DNA of 64,000 nucleotides. It comes from Pseudaeromonas sharmana. GTDB lineage: Bacteria > Pseudomonadota > Gammaproteobacteria > Enterobacterales > Aeromonadaceae. This document shows, in pieces, positions 51,525-60,244 of this stretch (positions within the stretch are counted from its first letter, which is position 1; each line of letters opens with the position of its first letter). The position numbers and the translations under genes are program-made. The DNA lies in assembly GCF_042649925.1 (NCBI RefSeq), contig NZ_JBHSAF010000014.1:124001-188000 (forward strand), read 5' to 3'. The notes beneath the pieces were generated by a model. The model was not told the origin of the DNA, searched no databases, and worked only from the letters and a program-made list of their open reading frames with translations.

Positions 51525-52431
51525 CGCGGGTCCCCTTTTTGAGCAGCGGCAGGAGGATCAGCAACAGCAGCGTCAGCAACCAGGCGGCCGCCGACGCCAG
51601 GGAGTAATCGCCGTCAATGAAGGCCAGATTGAAGATATACATCATGACAGTCAGGCCGGACTGGCCACTGCCACCGGTGCCTGAGGTCAGCAGGTAGGCT
51701 TCATCGAACAGCTGCAGGTTGCCGATCAGCGTCAGACCCAGCGCCAGCAGCATCACCGGCTTGATATTCGGCAGCACCACGATGCGCAGCTGTTTCCAGA
51801 AGCCGGCACCTTCCAGGCTCGCCGCTTCGAACAGATCCTTGTTCACGGTGCGCATCGCGGCGAGGTAGATCAGCGTATTCCAGCCGGTGTTTTTCCAGCA
51901 CACCACCAGGGCGATCAGCCAGCGGATATGCTCGGCATCATACCAGTCAATCGCTGGCGGAGGTGCTGTGCCGGCGGGGGACACCAGGCCCCACAGCGCG
52001 GCGAGCCACTGATTGATCAAGCCGTAATCGCGGGAGAACAACGCATTGAACACCAGGGCGATGGCCACCGACGAGGTGAGGTAGGGCAGAAAAAACAGAA
52101 ACAGTGACAGCAGGTTGCGTCGCCGGCTGTGCCGGTACAGATAGGTTGCCAGCGGGATGGCGATCAGGTGTTGCGGCAGGCCGGAAACCAGCGCGATCCA
52201 CAGGGTGTTATACACAGCGACGTGAAACCAGTCGTCCTCGAGCACATAGCGGAAATTCTCGAGCCCGCTGAAGCTCATCTGCAAAAAACTGCCCGCGTCG
52301 GTTGCACTGTGCAGCGCCATCCACAGCGAAAACAGCAACGGGAACAGCGTAAAGCCGAGGAACAGCAGCATAAACGGCAGCAGATAGAGATAGGGGATCA
52401 GCCGCTTGTCATTCAAAAACCGGTAGCGCAT
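51511..52431 (-). CDS. Sugar ABC transporter permease, MalF/UgpA-like
   Basis: A 306-residue permease. LIPYLYLLPFMLLFLGFTLFPLL is the first helix region, and the EAA loop is VNKDLFEAASLEGAGFWKQL. The family is CUT1, which imports oligosaccharides. It starts 10 bp after the binding-protein gene. The Pro-rich insertion AGTAPPPAIDWYD between helices is unusual but small. Confidence 0.92.
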   Translation of the reverse strand: MRYRFLNDKRLIPYLYLLPFMLLFLGFTLFPLLFSLWMALHSATDAGSFLQMSFSGLENFRYVLEDDWFHVAVYNTLWIALVSGLPQHLIAIPLATYLYRHSRRRNLLSLFLFFLPYLTSSVAIALVFNALFSRDYGLINQWLAALWGLVSPAGTAPPPAIDWYDAEHIRWLIALVVCWKNTGWNTLIYLAAMRTVNKDLFEAASLEGAGFWKQLRIVVLPNIKPVMLLALGLTLIGNLQLFDEAYLLTSGTGGSGQSGLTVMMYIFNLAFIDGDYSLASAAAWLLTLLLLILLPLLKKGTRDETT

Positions 52432-52441
52432 GCATCAAAAC

Positions 52442-53695
52442 TCACGGCCGTTGGACTTTACGCTGGATCTGGCGTTCGGCATCGGCCAGCGCCTGCTGGA
52501 TATCCTTGTCATTATCCAGCACCAGGTCCAGCTGCTTGCGCACGATATCCGCGGCGTAGGCATCGTGCTTGTTGGCGACAATCGCCGGCATGGTCTGTGC
52601 GGCCGTTTGCCACAGCAGTCGTGCCGGCTGATTGCCCAGATAGGACACCGGCTGTGACATGAGCTCATCCGCTTGCGCCTGCTGCAGTGCCGGAAAGGTA
52701 TCCAGCTTGGTGAACAGATGGCGTTGTACTTGCGGTGCCAGCGTCATGTAACGGATGAAATCCCAGGCCTCGGCCTTGTGTGCCGCGTTCTGCGGGATGG
52801 CATAATAGGAGCCCCCCCAGTTGGCATAGACTCCGCCCGGCAACTGGTGTACCCGCCAGCGGCCGGCATCCTGCGGGGCAATCCATGACGCCAGATGGTC
52901 GGTAAACCAGGCCCCCATCATCAAGGTGGCGACATGGCCGCGGCGAATGCTCTCGGCCCAGTCATTGCTCCAGATCTGCAGCCGGGCATCAAGTCCGGCC
53001 GAGCGGATCTGTTTGGCCAAAGTGAACGCGGTAACAAAGCGCGGGCTGTTGACCAGCACCCGGCCGGCGGCATCAAAATAGATCCCTTCACCGGATTTTA
53101 TGCCGGTGCGGATATAGACATCTTTTATTTCTTCGGCATTGGCCAGCAGTAAAATACCTTGGGCTTTTAATTTCAGCCCGGCTTGAATAAATCCTTCCCA
53201 CGACCGGGTCAGGTCATCAATGCTGACACCGGCCTGTTGCAACTTGTCCGGCCGATAAAACAGGGTGCCGGGTCCAATATCCGCCGGCAGCGCATATAAC
53301 TGGCCGTCGTTGCCGCGGCCATTGACCACCATAAATGGTGTCAGGCGATCACTGTATTTCTCGGCATCAAACGGGGCATGGGAGAGGGCGGTTAATTTTC
53401 CGGAATAAACGAATTTTGAAATAAACCCCTGCTCAATACCGACAACATCGGCAATCGGCGTATTGGTTTTTAATGCGGTATACAGTGAATTGTGATGGTC
53501 GTAATAGGAGAGGCTGACCAGCCGGATCTTTATTTCCGGGTTGAGCTTTTCATATTCACTGATCATTTCGCGCACCGAGGCATCGAAATTAGGATAGGAG
53601 GCGATCGTCAAGGTGGTTGCAATAGAATCCGTGGCTAACAATCCGAGCCAAATGGCCACCATCCCTCGGCAGATCATATTTCCCATCGTCACCAT
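52442..53695 (-). CDS. Sugar ABC transporter solute-binding protein
   Basis: About 417 residues, CUT1/family-1 extracellular binding protein with a signal sequence (MVAIWLGLLATDSIATT). TLTIASYPNFDASVREMISEYEKLNPEIKIRL opens the mature part; DVVGIEQGFISKFVYSGKL, LPADIGPGTLFYRPDKLQQAG and the YYAIPQNAAHKAEAWDFIRYM segment are typical. I used the ATG at 53695, because the earlier ATG at 53719 lies before or at the probable transcript start and inside an operator; 53686 is also possible. It probably binds cello- or xylo-oligosaccharides, judged from the neighbours. Confidence 0.9.
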   Translation of the reverse strand: MVTMGNMICRGMVAIWLGLLATDSIATTLTIASYPNFDASVREMISEYEKLNPEIKIRLVSLSYYDHHNSLYTALKTNTPIADVVGIEQGFISKFVYSGKLTALSHAPFDAEKYSDRLTPFMVVNGRGNDGQLYALPADIGPGTLFYRPDKLQQAGVSIDDLTRSWEGFIQAGLKLKAQGILLLANAEEIKDVYIRTGIKSGEGIYFDAAGRVLVNSPRFVTAFTLAKQIRSAGLDARLQIWSNDWAESIRRGHVATLMMGAWFTDHLASWIAPQDAGRWRVHQLPGGVYANWGGSYYAIPQNAAHKAEAWDFIRYMTLAPQVQRHLFTKLDTFPALQQAQADELMSQPVSYLGNQPARLLWQTAAQTMPAIVANKHDAYAADIVRKQLDLVLDNDKDIQQALADAERQIQRKVQRP

Positions 53696-53705
53696 CCGTC
53701 CATTT

Positions 53706-53728
53706 GAAAGCGATTTCATTTTATTATA
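53706..53728 (-). promoter_or_regulatory. Promoter -10 and overlapping LacI-type operator of the ABC operon
   Basis: On the minus strand TATAAT (53728-53723) is a perfect -10, with a weak -35 (TTAAGA) 18 bp upstream. GAAAGCGATTTC (53706-53717, plus strand) differs from the operator consensus by one base and covers the expected start point near 53716, so binding would block initiation. Confidence 0.65.
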
Positions 53729-53929
53729 ACCCAGACGATAACCAGCTCTTAACGTTTATTTCGTTCTGCGTGATTTCGCAGTCCCAATCGCGCGTTATAT
53801 CACAGCTTTTGCAGTTGCGTCGTAGCGTCAACCTGGGTGTGCCAGCTTGATGGTGCCGGCCGAGGCGTCATTGCGCGAAGCCTCTTGAGGCATGTGATCA
53901 CAGGGCCTCGGCCTTCGAAGTGTTAATCT

Positions 53930-53941
53930 GAAATCGATGTC
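53930..53941. promoter_or_regulatory. Operator variant GAAATCGATGTC
   Basis: One mismatch to the GAAATCGATTTC palindrome, in the 565-bp gap between the divergent ABC and lipoprotein transcription units. It could be an auxiliary operator for looping. The rest of this gap (53742-54140) has no gene that I can support. Confidence 0.45.
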
Positions 53942-54152
53942 CTGCGTGTCGCTACTGTCGAGCAGAGCCCGCTGCAGGTGCCAAAAGCGCGATAAGCAGC
54001 CGGCTGGAAGCCTTACTCTCGTGTCAGTCAAAATACTCATTAATATACAATAGGATAGGCTGTTATTTGTGATAAGTTGTCAAATGTAACCTGCTGTCAT
54101 CTGTGATTGGTCGCACGAAATCAAACGACAAACTGCGATTCTTATTGCATTG

Positions 54153-54164
54153 GAAATCGATTTC
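54153..54164. promoter_or_regulatory. LacI-type operator GAAATCGATTTC ahead of the lipoprotein-porin operon
   Basis: An exact copy of the palindrome, 97 bp before the lipoprotein start. A weak CRP-like site (TGTGA-N6-GCACG, 54102-54117) lies upstream, the same order as at the PTS operon. Confidence 0.82.
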
Positions 54165-54260
54165 ATAAGAATTGGCCTCACGTCATCGCGGCATGATATC
54201 GATTGCAAGCTGCGGACGGTACATTCCCGGACTGTTTTATGGCTTGGATGGAGGGCCACC

Positions 54261-55514
54261 ATGATCACTGTAAAAAAAGGAATTCACCTGTCGTTGATAG
54301 CCGCTTCGCTGCTGGCAGGGTGCGGCGGTGCTGAGAACATTGGCAGCAATCCCGGCGGTGGCACCATACCACCGGTAGACAATGACTCCTCCAGCCTGTT
54401 CTTTGGCAAGGGCGCCGCCAGTAGCGCCGTCCCCATGGTGCAGTCGGAGAAGGATGCCTGGGCGGTCAAGGCGGTGACCGCGACACCGGTGGCGATGCAG
54501 AGCATTAGTGCCGTACTGATCAACAACGCCGGCGAGAACGACACCGCCGATGTACAAGTCAGCGGCGACGGTGACGGCACCTTTATGCTCAAGAGCGACG
54601 CGGCGATCAATCTGAGCAAATATGCCGCTGGCTTTATCGACTTCGAGATCCGCGCCAAGAGTCCGGCACCGCAGAGCATGTCGGTGTCCATTGACAACGA
54701 ATACCCGAACCGTAGCAGCCTGCCGATTGCCAAATACCTCAAGAGCGATGGCAACTGGCAAAAGCTGGTGGTGCCGGTCAATTGCATGAAGCCTTTCCCG
54801 GGCGCCACCGCGATTAATCTGGCGGCGGTACACACCCCATTCCATTTGGGCACCACCGAGCAATTTGCTTACGAGATCACCAACGTCCGCTACGTGCTGA
54901 CGACCACCGACACCCCAGTGGTTGACCCTGTCACCTGCAAGGATGGCAGCGAGACCACTCCTGATACTGGTTCTGGCGTAAATTCCGCTCCGGCGCTGAC
55001 CAGTGCCGATGCTGCACTCTACTACTCCGGCGATGTCAGCCAAGCGACCTCACTGACGGCCGACTACCCGTTGAACAGCTTCGGTGTGGAGCAGGCAGAC
55101 GAGAACAGCGTGCTGAGTGTTAATTATCCTGGCAATGGTGGTTTGTTCTTTGGTGCTGACAACTCGGCCAAGGATCTGAGCACCTATCAGGACGGTAGCC
55201 TGGTGTTTGATATCAAGGTTAACAGCTATGGCGCTTCGCCGGAGCTGCAGATCCGCGCCGATGGCACGGCCGGCCCGGATTACGGCACCTTTGTTGCCCT
55301 GAATGCGGACAAGGTGCCTGCCGATGGCACCTGGTATCGCTGCCATTTCCCGTACAACGCCCTGATCCCGGCCAGCAACATGAGTTCAGTCCAGAAGGCC
55401 CTGTACATCTCCGGCGCCTGGGACTCGATGAGCGGCATGAATTTCGACCTGACCAATGTGGCCTTGATGGCGGCATCCACGGACGCGGCCGATACCGGCT
55501 GCAAAAAGATCTGA
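54261..55514 (+). CDS. Lipoprotein with two ExoP-like carbohydrate-binding domains
   Basis: A 417-residue lipoprotein; the lipobox is LLAGC, with Gly after the Cys, so outer-membrane sorting is expected. A Gly/Pro/Asp-rich linker precedes two related beta-sandwich domains (about 35-235 and 250-410). Shared patterns include SLFFGKG/GLFFGAD, NLSKYAAGFIDFEIRAKS/DLSTYQDGSLVFDIKVNS, NWQKLVVPVNCM/TWYRCHFPYNAL and a closing FAYEITNVRYVL/MNFDLTNVALMA. They resemble the galactose-binding-like ExoP domain found at the C-terminus of some GH3 enzymes; that name is from memory. No catalytic site is seen. GGAGGG lies upstream of the ATG at 54261. Role: probable surface glycan binding. Confidence 0.75.
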   Translation: MITVKKGIHLSLIAASLLAGCGGAENIGSNPGGGTIPPVDNDSSSLFFGKGAASSAVPMVQSEKDAWAVKAVTATPVAMQSISAVLINNAGENDTADVQVSGDGDGTFMLKSDAAINLSKYAAGFIDFEIRAKSPAPQSMSVSIDNEYPNRSSLPIAKYLKSDGNWQKLVVPVNCMKPFPGATAINLAAVHTPFHLGTTEQFAYEITNVRYVLTTTDTPVVDPVTCKDGSETTPDTGSGVNSAPALTSADAALYYSGDVSQATSLTADYPLNSFGVEQADENSVLSVNYPGNGGLFFGADNSAKDLSTYQDGSLVFDIKVNSYGASPELQIRADGTAGPDYGTFVALNADKVPADGTWYRCHFPYNALIPASNMSSVQKALYISGAWDSMSGMNFDLTNVALMAASTDAADTGCKKI

Positions 55515-55546
55515 TCCGACAACCAGTATTGAATTAAGGGATGAAT

Positions 55547-56836
55547 ATGAAAGTAACCTATCTGGCGCTGTCCATAGCGCTGGCAGGCGGAGCCTTGCTC
55601 TCACCTGCGGTGTTAGCTACTGAAACCATCGGTTTCCACGGGTATATTCGAGCCGGGTCGCTGTTTGATGCCAAAGACAATTTTAGCAAGGCCGGTTATG
55701 CCGATGAAATCGACAAGAATATGGGCCGCCTGGGGGCTGAAGTTGATAACAGCTGGGAAGGGCGCCTCAACAAGTTGTGGGATCTGGGTAGTAACAAGAC
55801 GGTCGATATTCATCTGAATATCGAATCTAAAGACGATGGACTGCAAACCCGTACCGCGCCGCGCGAGACTGGCATTTCCGAAACCTATGTCGAGCTCGGT
55901 GGCATTACCCCGACCGGCAAGATGTGGGGTGGAATGCGTTATTACGGCCGTGAAAACTACATCTACACTACAGACTTCTTTTATACCGACTATTCCGGTA
56001 CCGGTGCCGGGGTGAAGGATCTGGAGCTGGGTGGCGGCAAGTGGAATTTTGCTTACATCAACAGCAACGATACCGATCACACGGAACGCCCGGACGGCTC
56101 ATCCGCGATCATGCATGCTCTGCATACCAGTGCCCGTTACGGCGCCTGGGACATTGAAGTGGCCGCCAAGCAGATGCCGGACAACAGCTTCAATGGCGAC
56201 AATAACCAGTACGCCACCAAGGGGATCGAAGGCACGGCAATCTACTCGCGGGATGATTTTTTCACCCTGCCGGGTGGTTTCTCCAAGTTCATCGCCCAAG
56301 CGGGGCGGGGTCTGGGCTCAGGCGATCTGCTGGGGGCCACGCTGACCAACACGGCCATGTACCGCAAGGGCTCCCTGTACCAGAAGACGGTGCAGGACAA
56401 GAATGATGGCTACAAGCCGTATCAGACCAAGGTGCGTGAGGGCGACCAATCCTATCGCATGTTTGTCTGGGGGGGCTGGTATGGCGCCAAGGTGCAATTC
56501 CTGCCGACACTCTCCTATCAGTACAACGATTACGAACTTGGCGGACATGACTCCTGGTATGCCGCATCACTGCGCCCGGTATTCCCGGTGAACGAGTTTT
56601 TCTCGGTACAGACGGAATTGGGTTATGTGAAAAATAATCTGATTGTCGATAACGTCGATCAGGGCAGCCACTCCAGCAAGGTGAGTATTGTGCCAACCTT
56701 CACGGTCAATACCGGTATGGGGCCGTCACCGGAAATTCGTCTGCTGGCGACCTATGTGGATCGCAACTACAAGGCCAGCTGGCTGGATAGCCGTGAGGAC
56801 GTTCTGGTCGGTATTCAGGCCGATATGTGGTGGTAA
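55547..56836 (+). CDS. LamB-type outer-membrane carbohydrate porin
   Basis: A 429-residue porin with a signal peptide (ALSIALAGGALLSPAVLA). The mature start TETIGFHGYIRAGSLFD and RLGAEVDNSWEGRL, with WGGMRYYGRENYIYTTDFFYTDYSG around residues 125-149, match the LamB/BglH/ScrY family. The C-terminal residue is Trp (ADMWW) instead of the usual Phe, still aromatic and acceptable for the BAM machinery. AAGGGA lies upstream of the ATG at 55547. It would pass oligosaccharides freed by the GH enzymes. Second gene of the lipoprotein-porin-MalM operon. Confidence 0.92.
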   Translation: MKVTYLALSIALAGGALLSPAVLATETIGFHGYIRAGSLFDAKDNFSKAGYADEIDKNMGRLGAEVDNSWEGRLNKLWDLGSNKTVDIHLNIESKDDGLQTRTAPRETGISETYVELGGITPTGKMWGGMRYYGRENYIYTTDFFYTDYSGTGAGVKDLELGGGKWNFAYINSNDTDHTERPDGSSAIMHALHTSARYGAWDIEVAAKQMPDNSFNGDNNQYATKGIEGTAIYSRDDFFTLPGGFSKFIAQAGRGLGSGDLLGATLTNTAMYRKGSLYQKTVQDKNDGYKPYQTKVREGDQSYRMFVWGGWYGAKVQFLPTLSYQYNDYELGGHDSWYAASLRPVFPVNEFFSVQTELGYVKNNLIVDNVDQGSHSSKVSIVPTFTVNTGMGPSPEIRLLATYVDRNYKASWLDSREDVLVGIQADMWW

Positions 56837-56842
56837 TTCTCC

Positions 56843-56865
56843 AAGCGGGCCGCAAGGCCCGCTTT
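56843..56865 (+). terminator. Attenuator-like hairpin between porin and MalM-like genes
   Basis: A 9-bp stem (AAGCGGGCC/GGCCCGCTT) with a GCAA tetraloop, then TTG, 6 bp after the porin stop. The short U-run suggests partial termination or mRNA protection, with lower expression of the next gene. Confidence 0.55.
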
Positions 56866-56980
56866 GCCAATCGGCGGCGGGCGCAAGGCTTGCAACGACG
56901 AAATAAAAACAATAGTGCATCACGGATTTAGAAATAATGTGGCCAGCCACATTCGCAATGAAATAAGAGGGGAGATGAAC

Positions 56981-57874
56981 ATGCATAAATTTACCAACAG
57001 TGCCTTCTGGATGCTCACTCTTTTGACATTGGGGTGCACTGCTCATCTGGATGGTAATATAGATAAATCATCCTCGGCCGGTGTGCGTTCATTCCAGCAG
57101 CAAGTGCTGGATGAACGCCAGGAACTGCAGGATAAAAGCCCCGTTACTCAATTTAGTCAGTTACATTATCAACCGATAGATCACGCCAAAACCTGGTTGC
57201 AAATTGGCGTCGATAATCAGGTTTTTGCATTTGATTCCGGTAAAAGTTATATCGGTGCATATTTGATCAATCCGCAACGACTTGGTCATTCAGTCTCCGT
57301 GCTCTCACCACTGGATTTTACGGTTTTAATTCCTTCGGTCATGATTCTGGATGAAGAATTCCGCGTGGTGAAGGTCATCGACAGTTCGCAGTTTACCTAT
57401 GATGGTGGCCAGTCATCCGGTCAGAATTACCGTGGCAGCTTCACGTTGCCAGATGGCTACAACAGCTTGTATATGCTAGTGTTTTCCAAGCAGAAAGATT
57501 ATGTCGGCAACACGCGTATCGATGAAGAGCTATTGCTGAACAGCATGCGTTACGATCGGGTTTCCGAGGTGGGCAAGTTCTCGCGTTCGATTATTCCCCA
57601 TTCACCAGTCGGGCGTTTGCAATTTAACTTTGATGCGGATGAAAACGGGGCGTCAGCAGTAAATTCTCCGGCCGGCAAACCACAGTTTTGTGAAAAAAAC
57701 CGCACGCCTTCGATAATGAGCGAGCAAGAATATTATCAACACATCCGCCAGGCTGTTGCTGCGAAAAAATATGAAGAAGCGATTTTATTCATACGCACTT
57801 CAGAATGTGCCGGATATAAAAAAGGACGAGATGTTTTCTTTGCGGAAATAGAAGTGAGCAATGTTCCAGAATGA
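56981..57874 (+). CDS. MalM-like periplasmic/outer-membrane lipoprotein
   Basis: A 297-residue lipoprotein; the lipobox is LTLGC (MLTLLTLGCTAH). The central beta-rich region (FSQLHYQPIDHAKTWLQIGVDNQVFAFDSGKSY spans residues 68-100; GYNSLYMLVFSK; SPVGRLQFNFD) matches the MalM family that accompanies LamB-type porins. Its function is poorly known. A C-terminal extension (TPSIMSEQEYYQHIRQAVAAKKYEEAILFIRTSECAGY) forms a helical pair. GAGGGGAG lies six bases before the ATG at 56981. GC content is lower than in the porin gene. Confidence 0.82.
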   Translation: MHKFTNSAFWMLTLLTLGCTAHLDGNIDKSSSAGVRSFQQQVLDERQELQDKSPVTQFSQLHYQPIDHAKTWLQIGVDNQVFAFDSGKSYIGAYLINPQRLGHSVSVLSPLDFTVLIPSVMILDEEFRVVKVIDSSQFTYDGGQSSGQNYRGSFTLPDGYNSLYMLVFSKQKDYVGNTRIDEELLLNSMRYDRVSEVGKFSRSIIPHSPVGRLQFNFDADENGASAVNSPAGKPQFCEKNRTPSIMSEQEYYQHIRQAVAAKKYEEAILFIRTSECAGYKKGRDVFFAEIEVSNVPE

Positions 57875-57984
57875 CTGGGCCCGGCTTGTGTTAGTTATAG
57901 CCCTGTAGTATTGTCTGCGGCTGGTTTTGATGACTCCTTTGCCGTCATCCGATAAACATGAGGAGGGGCGAGCAGCCAGCCCAG

Positions 57985-59004
57985 ATGAAAAAAGCCACTG
58001 TCTACGATATTGCTCGTGTCGCCGGAGTTTCGGCCAGTACTGTCTCCCGTATATTAACCGGATCGGCAAAAGTTGCTGAAGAGAAGCGTATTGCCGTCGA
58101 GAATGCCGTCAAGGAGCTCGATTATCGGCCGAACCTGATGGCGCAGTCGCTGAAAACCGGTCAGTCCATGACGCTGGGGGTGTTGACCCAGTATCTGGAC
58201 AGTCCCTTCTCCAATGAAATGCTGCGCGGGGTAGAAAAAGCCCTCGAAGGCACCGGCTATGTGCCGATCGTGGTCAGCGGGCACTGGAACCCGCAACAGG
58301 AGCTGGATCGTCTGCGCCTGCTGATTGCCCGGCGCGTCGATGGCATCCTGATCCTCACCGGCCATGTCAGCCAGCAGAATCTGATTGAGCTCTCGCAGCA
58401 GGTACCAATCGTTGCCGCTGGCCACAATATCAATACCGAGCGCGTGCGCTCGTACAACGTCAACAGCCGCCTGGGTGGCTATATGGCGACCCGTTATCTG
58501 CTCGATCTTGGACATACACAGATCGCACACATCGTGGGTCTGGCCGATCAGAAAGATGCCATCGAGCGTCTGCATGGCTACCGCCAGGCGCTGACCAGTG
58601 CGGGGATCGCGTTTGATCCCGCCCTGGTGGTGCAGGGGGACTTTTGTGAAGTCGGTGGCCGCGACGCCATCAAGCAACTGGTCGCCAGTGGCCGTCCATT
58701 CTCGGCCGTGTTCTGTGCCAACGATCAGACCGGTTATGGCGCCCTGTTGGGGCTGCGGGAAAACGGCCTGAGCGTGCCGGAAGATGTCTCGTTGATCGGC
58801 TTTGATGATCTGCCGTTCTCTACCTTCTCCAACCCGCCACTGACCACCGTCAAGCAGCCTATTTACGAAACCGGGGTGAAATTGGCCAAGACACTGCTGG
58901 GGCTGATCGAAGGCAGTGAGGAGTCCGATAGCATTGAGTTGCAAGATGAGTTGCCAGAATTAACCATAGTGGCGCGGCAATCGACGCGGCCCTTCGTCGA
59001 ATAA
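57985..59004 (+). CDS. LacI-family repressor, probable regulator of the glucan locus
   Basis: A 339-residue LacI/GalR protein. The DNA-binding part is ATVYDIARVAGVSASTVSRILTGSAKV with the hinge helix LMAQSLKTG. A periplasmic-binding-like sugar domain follows (LGVLTQYLDSPFSNEMLRGVEKAL, NDQTGYGALLGLRENGLSVPEDVSLIGFDD). The ATG at 57985 gives the standard start; AGGAGG lies rather far upstream (about 20 bases). It lies in the middle of the locus whose promoters carry GAAATCGATTTC, so it is the best candidate to bind it. The effector is probably a cello-oligosaccharide (inferred). Confidence 0.93.
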   Translation: MKKATVYDIARVAGVSASTVSRILTGSAKVAEEKRIAVENAVKELDYRPNLMAQSLKTGQSMTLGVLTQYLDSPFSNEMLRGVEKALEGTGYVPIVVSGHWNPQQELDRLRLLIARRVDGILILTGHVSQQNLIELSQQVPIVAAGHNINTERVRSYNVNSRLGGYMATRYLLDLGHTQIAHIVGLADQKDAIERLHGYRQALTSAGIAFDPALVVQGDFCEVGGRDAIKQLVASGRPFSAVFCANDQTGYGALLGLRENGLSVPEDVSLIGFDDLPFSTFSNPPLTTVKQPIYETGVKLAKTLLGLIEGSEESDSIELQDELPELTIVARQSTRPFVE

Positions 59005-59028
59005 TCAGTTATCTTGGCATCGACAGCT

Positions 59029-59054
59029 CAAAGCCGGATTGGGATCCGGCTTTG
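59029..59054. terminator. Bidirectional terminator between lacI-type and GH10 genes
   Basis: An 11-bp stem CAAAGCCGGAT/ATCCGGCTTTG with a 4-nt loop, 24 bp after the regulator stop and 46 bp beyond the GH10 stop on the other strand. U-tracts are short on both strands. Confidence 0.6.
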
Positions 59055-59099
59055 ATATCATCACCTAGGCTCAGGCGTTGCGACTTTCAGGCCGCGCCC

Positions 59100-60184
59100 T
59101 TATTGCGCGCGCAGCGCCTCATAGACCCCATGCCACGCCGCCTTGCGTTGCAAGTGGTCGTCAAATAGCAATGGCCAGTCGGCGTGCTGGTAATAGGCAG
59201 GGACCCAGCTGTATTTATCGCTTACCCCCCAGAAACTGATGCCGCCGCGATATTCTGCCGGCACCGTCTGCAGATAGGTGGTGATGATGTCGTGATAGCG
59301 TTGTTGCTGTATGGCCGCCAGCTGCGCGCTCAGCTGGGCCTCATCGCCATTGACGTTCATGCGGATATCCAGCTCGGAGATCCGAACTTTGAGTCCGGCG
59401 GCGACGGTTTTTTCAAACGCCGTGCGGATACTCTCCAGGCTTGGCCAGTAGCGATCGATGTGCATCTGGAAGCCGATACCGGTCATGCCGATCTGGCGCT
59501 GGCGTAATCCATTGGCCATCGCCAGCACCGCATCGAGTTTCTTCGGCATGCCCTCGAGGTTGTAATCGTTGTAATACCATTCACCATCCGGATCACTCTG
59601 GTTGGCATAGTAAAATGCCTTGGCGATGTAGTCGGGAACATGCTGCTGCCAGACGCTGTCGCGCGGGGTCCCATCGTCAAGGAACGCCTCATTGACCACG
59701 TCCCAGCTGGCAATATCGGCGCTGTAGCGACTGACCACAGTGCTGATGTGTTCCTTGAGCATCCCATCCCAGTTACCGCTGTAGTGTTGCATCCACGCCG
59801 GCAACGCCTGATGCCACACCAGGGTATGACCATGAATCGCCATGCCGTGCCGTTTGGCAAAACTGACCAGGTAATCAGCGTCCTCCCAGAAGTAGCGGTT
59901 TTCCTCCGGGTGCAGGTATTGCGGTTTCATGACGTTTTCCGCGACGAGCAGATTGAATTCGCGGGCTACCGTCTGTTGCAGGGCCGTGGCTTGCGGGCTG
60001 TAGCGCAGGCTCGACTGTGATTCGAATTGGCCGACACCGACGGCCACGCCGATGGGAACCGGGCTTATCGTGGCGAGCCCGTCGCCGCTGTTGGGGGGGG
60101 CGCTCTCGGGGGGGGACTTTTCTGGTTACATCCGGCCGCGGCGATACACCACAGCGCGAGGCCGAACAAGGTCTGTTTGGTCAT
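59100..60184 (-). CDS. GH10 endo-xylanase lipoprotein, interrupted by a frameshift at poly-C
   Basis: A GH10 catalytic domain runs from about 60060 to 59100: acid/base Glu in SWDVVNEAFLDDG, nucleophile Glu in RISELDIRM, and GHTLVWHQALPAWM in strand 3. A lipoprotein leader starts at ATG 60184 (GGAG six bases upstream; MTKQTLFGLALWCIAAAGC, lipobox AAGC) in a different frame. The leader frame stops at 60065 and the GH10 frame is open back to 60125; the shared stretch holds two C8 tracts. One added C in either tract gives an uninterrupted lipoprotein of about 361 residues. As read, only a leaderless product from GTG 60047 could form. Phase variation or a homopolymer error are both possible. Confidence 0.85.
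60093..60115 (-). repeat. Two homopolymeric C8 tracts in the GH10 linker
   Basis: Eight G on the plus strand at 60093-60100 and eight more at 60108-60115 (C8 in the coding strand), separated by seven bases. They code for a Pro/Ser/Glu linker between lipobox and catalytic domain, and they are the site of the reading-frame break. Confidence 0.95.
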
Positions 60185-60203
60185 GCTGACTCCGATAAAA
60201 CGA

Positions 60204-60227
60204 CGCGGCACACCGAGGTGTGCCGCG
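60204..60227 (-). other. Intercistronic hairpin between GH9 and GH10 genes
   Basis: An 11-bp GC-rich stem (CGCGGCACACC/GGTGTGCCGCG) with a 2-nt nominal loop lies 17 bp after the GH9 stop. On the minus strand CGTTTTATC follows, a weak U-tract, so it may act as a partial terminator between the two lipoprotein-enzyme genes. Confidence 0.6.
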
Positions 60228-60244
60228 TTTATTAGGTTACAGGG

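Noticed and set aside
53828..54040. 70-codon minus-strand frame in the ABC-lipoprotein gap
   Set aside because: No ribosome site, no family pattern, and it overlaps regulatory DNA.
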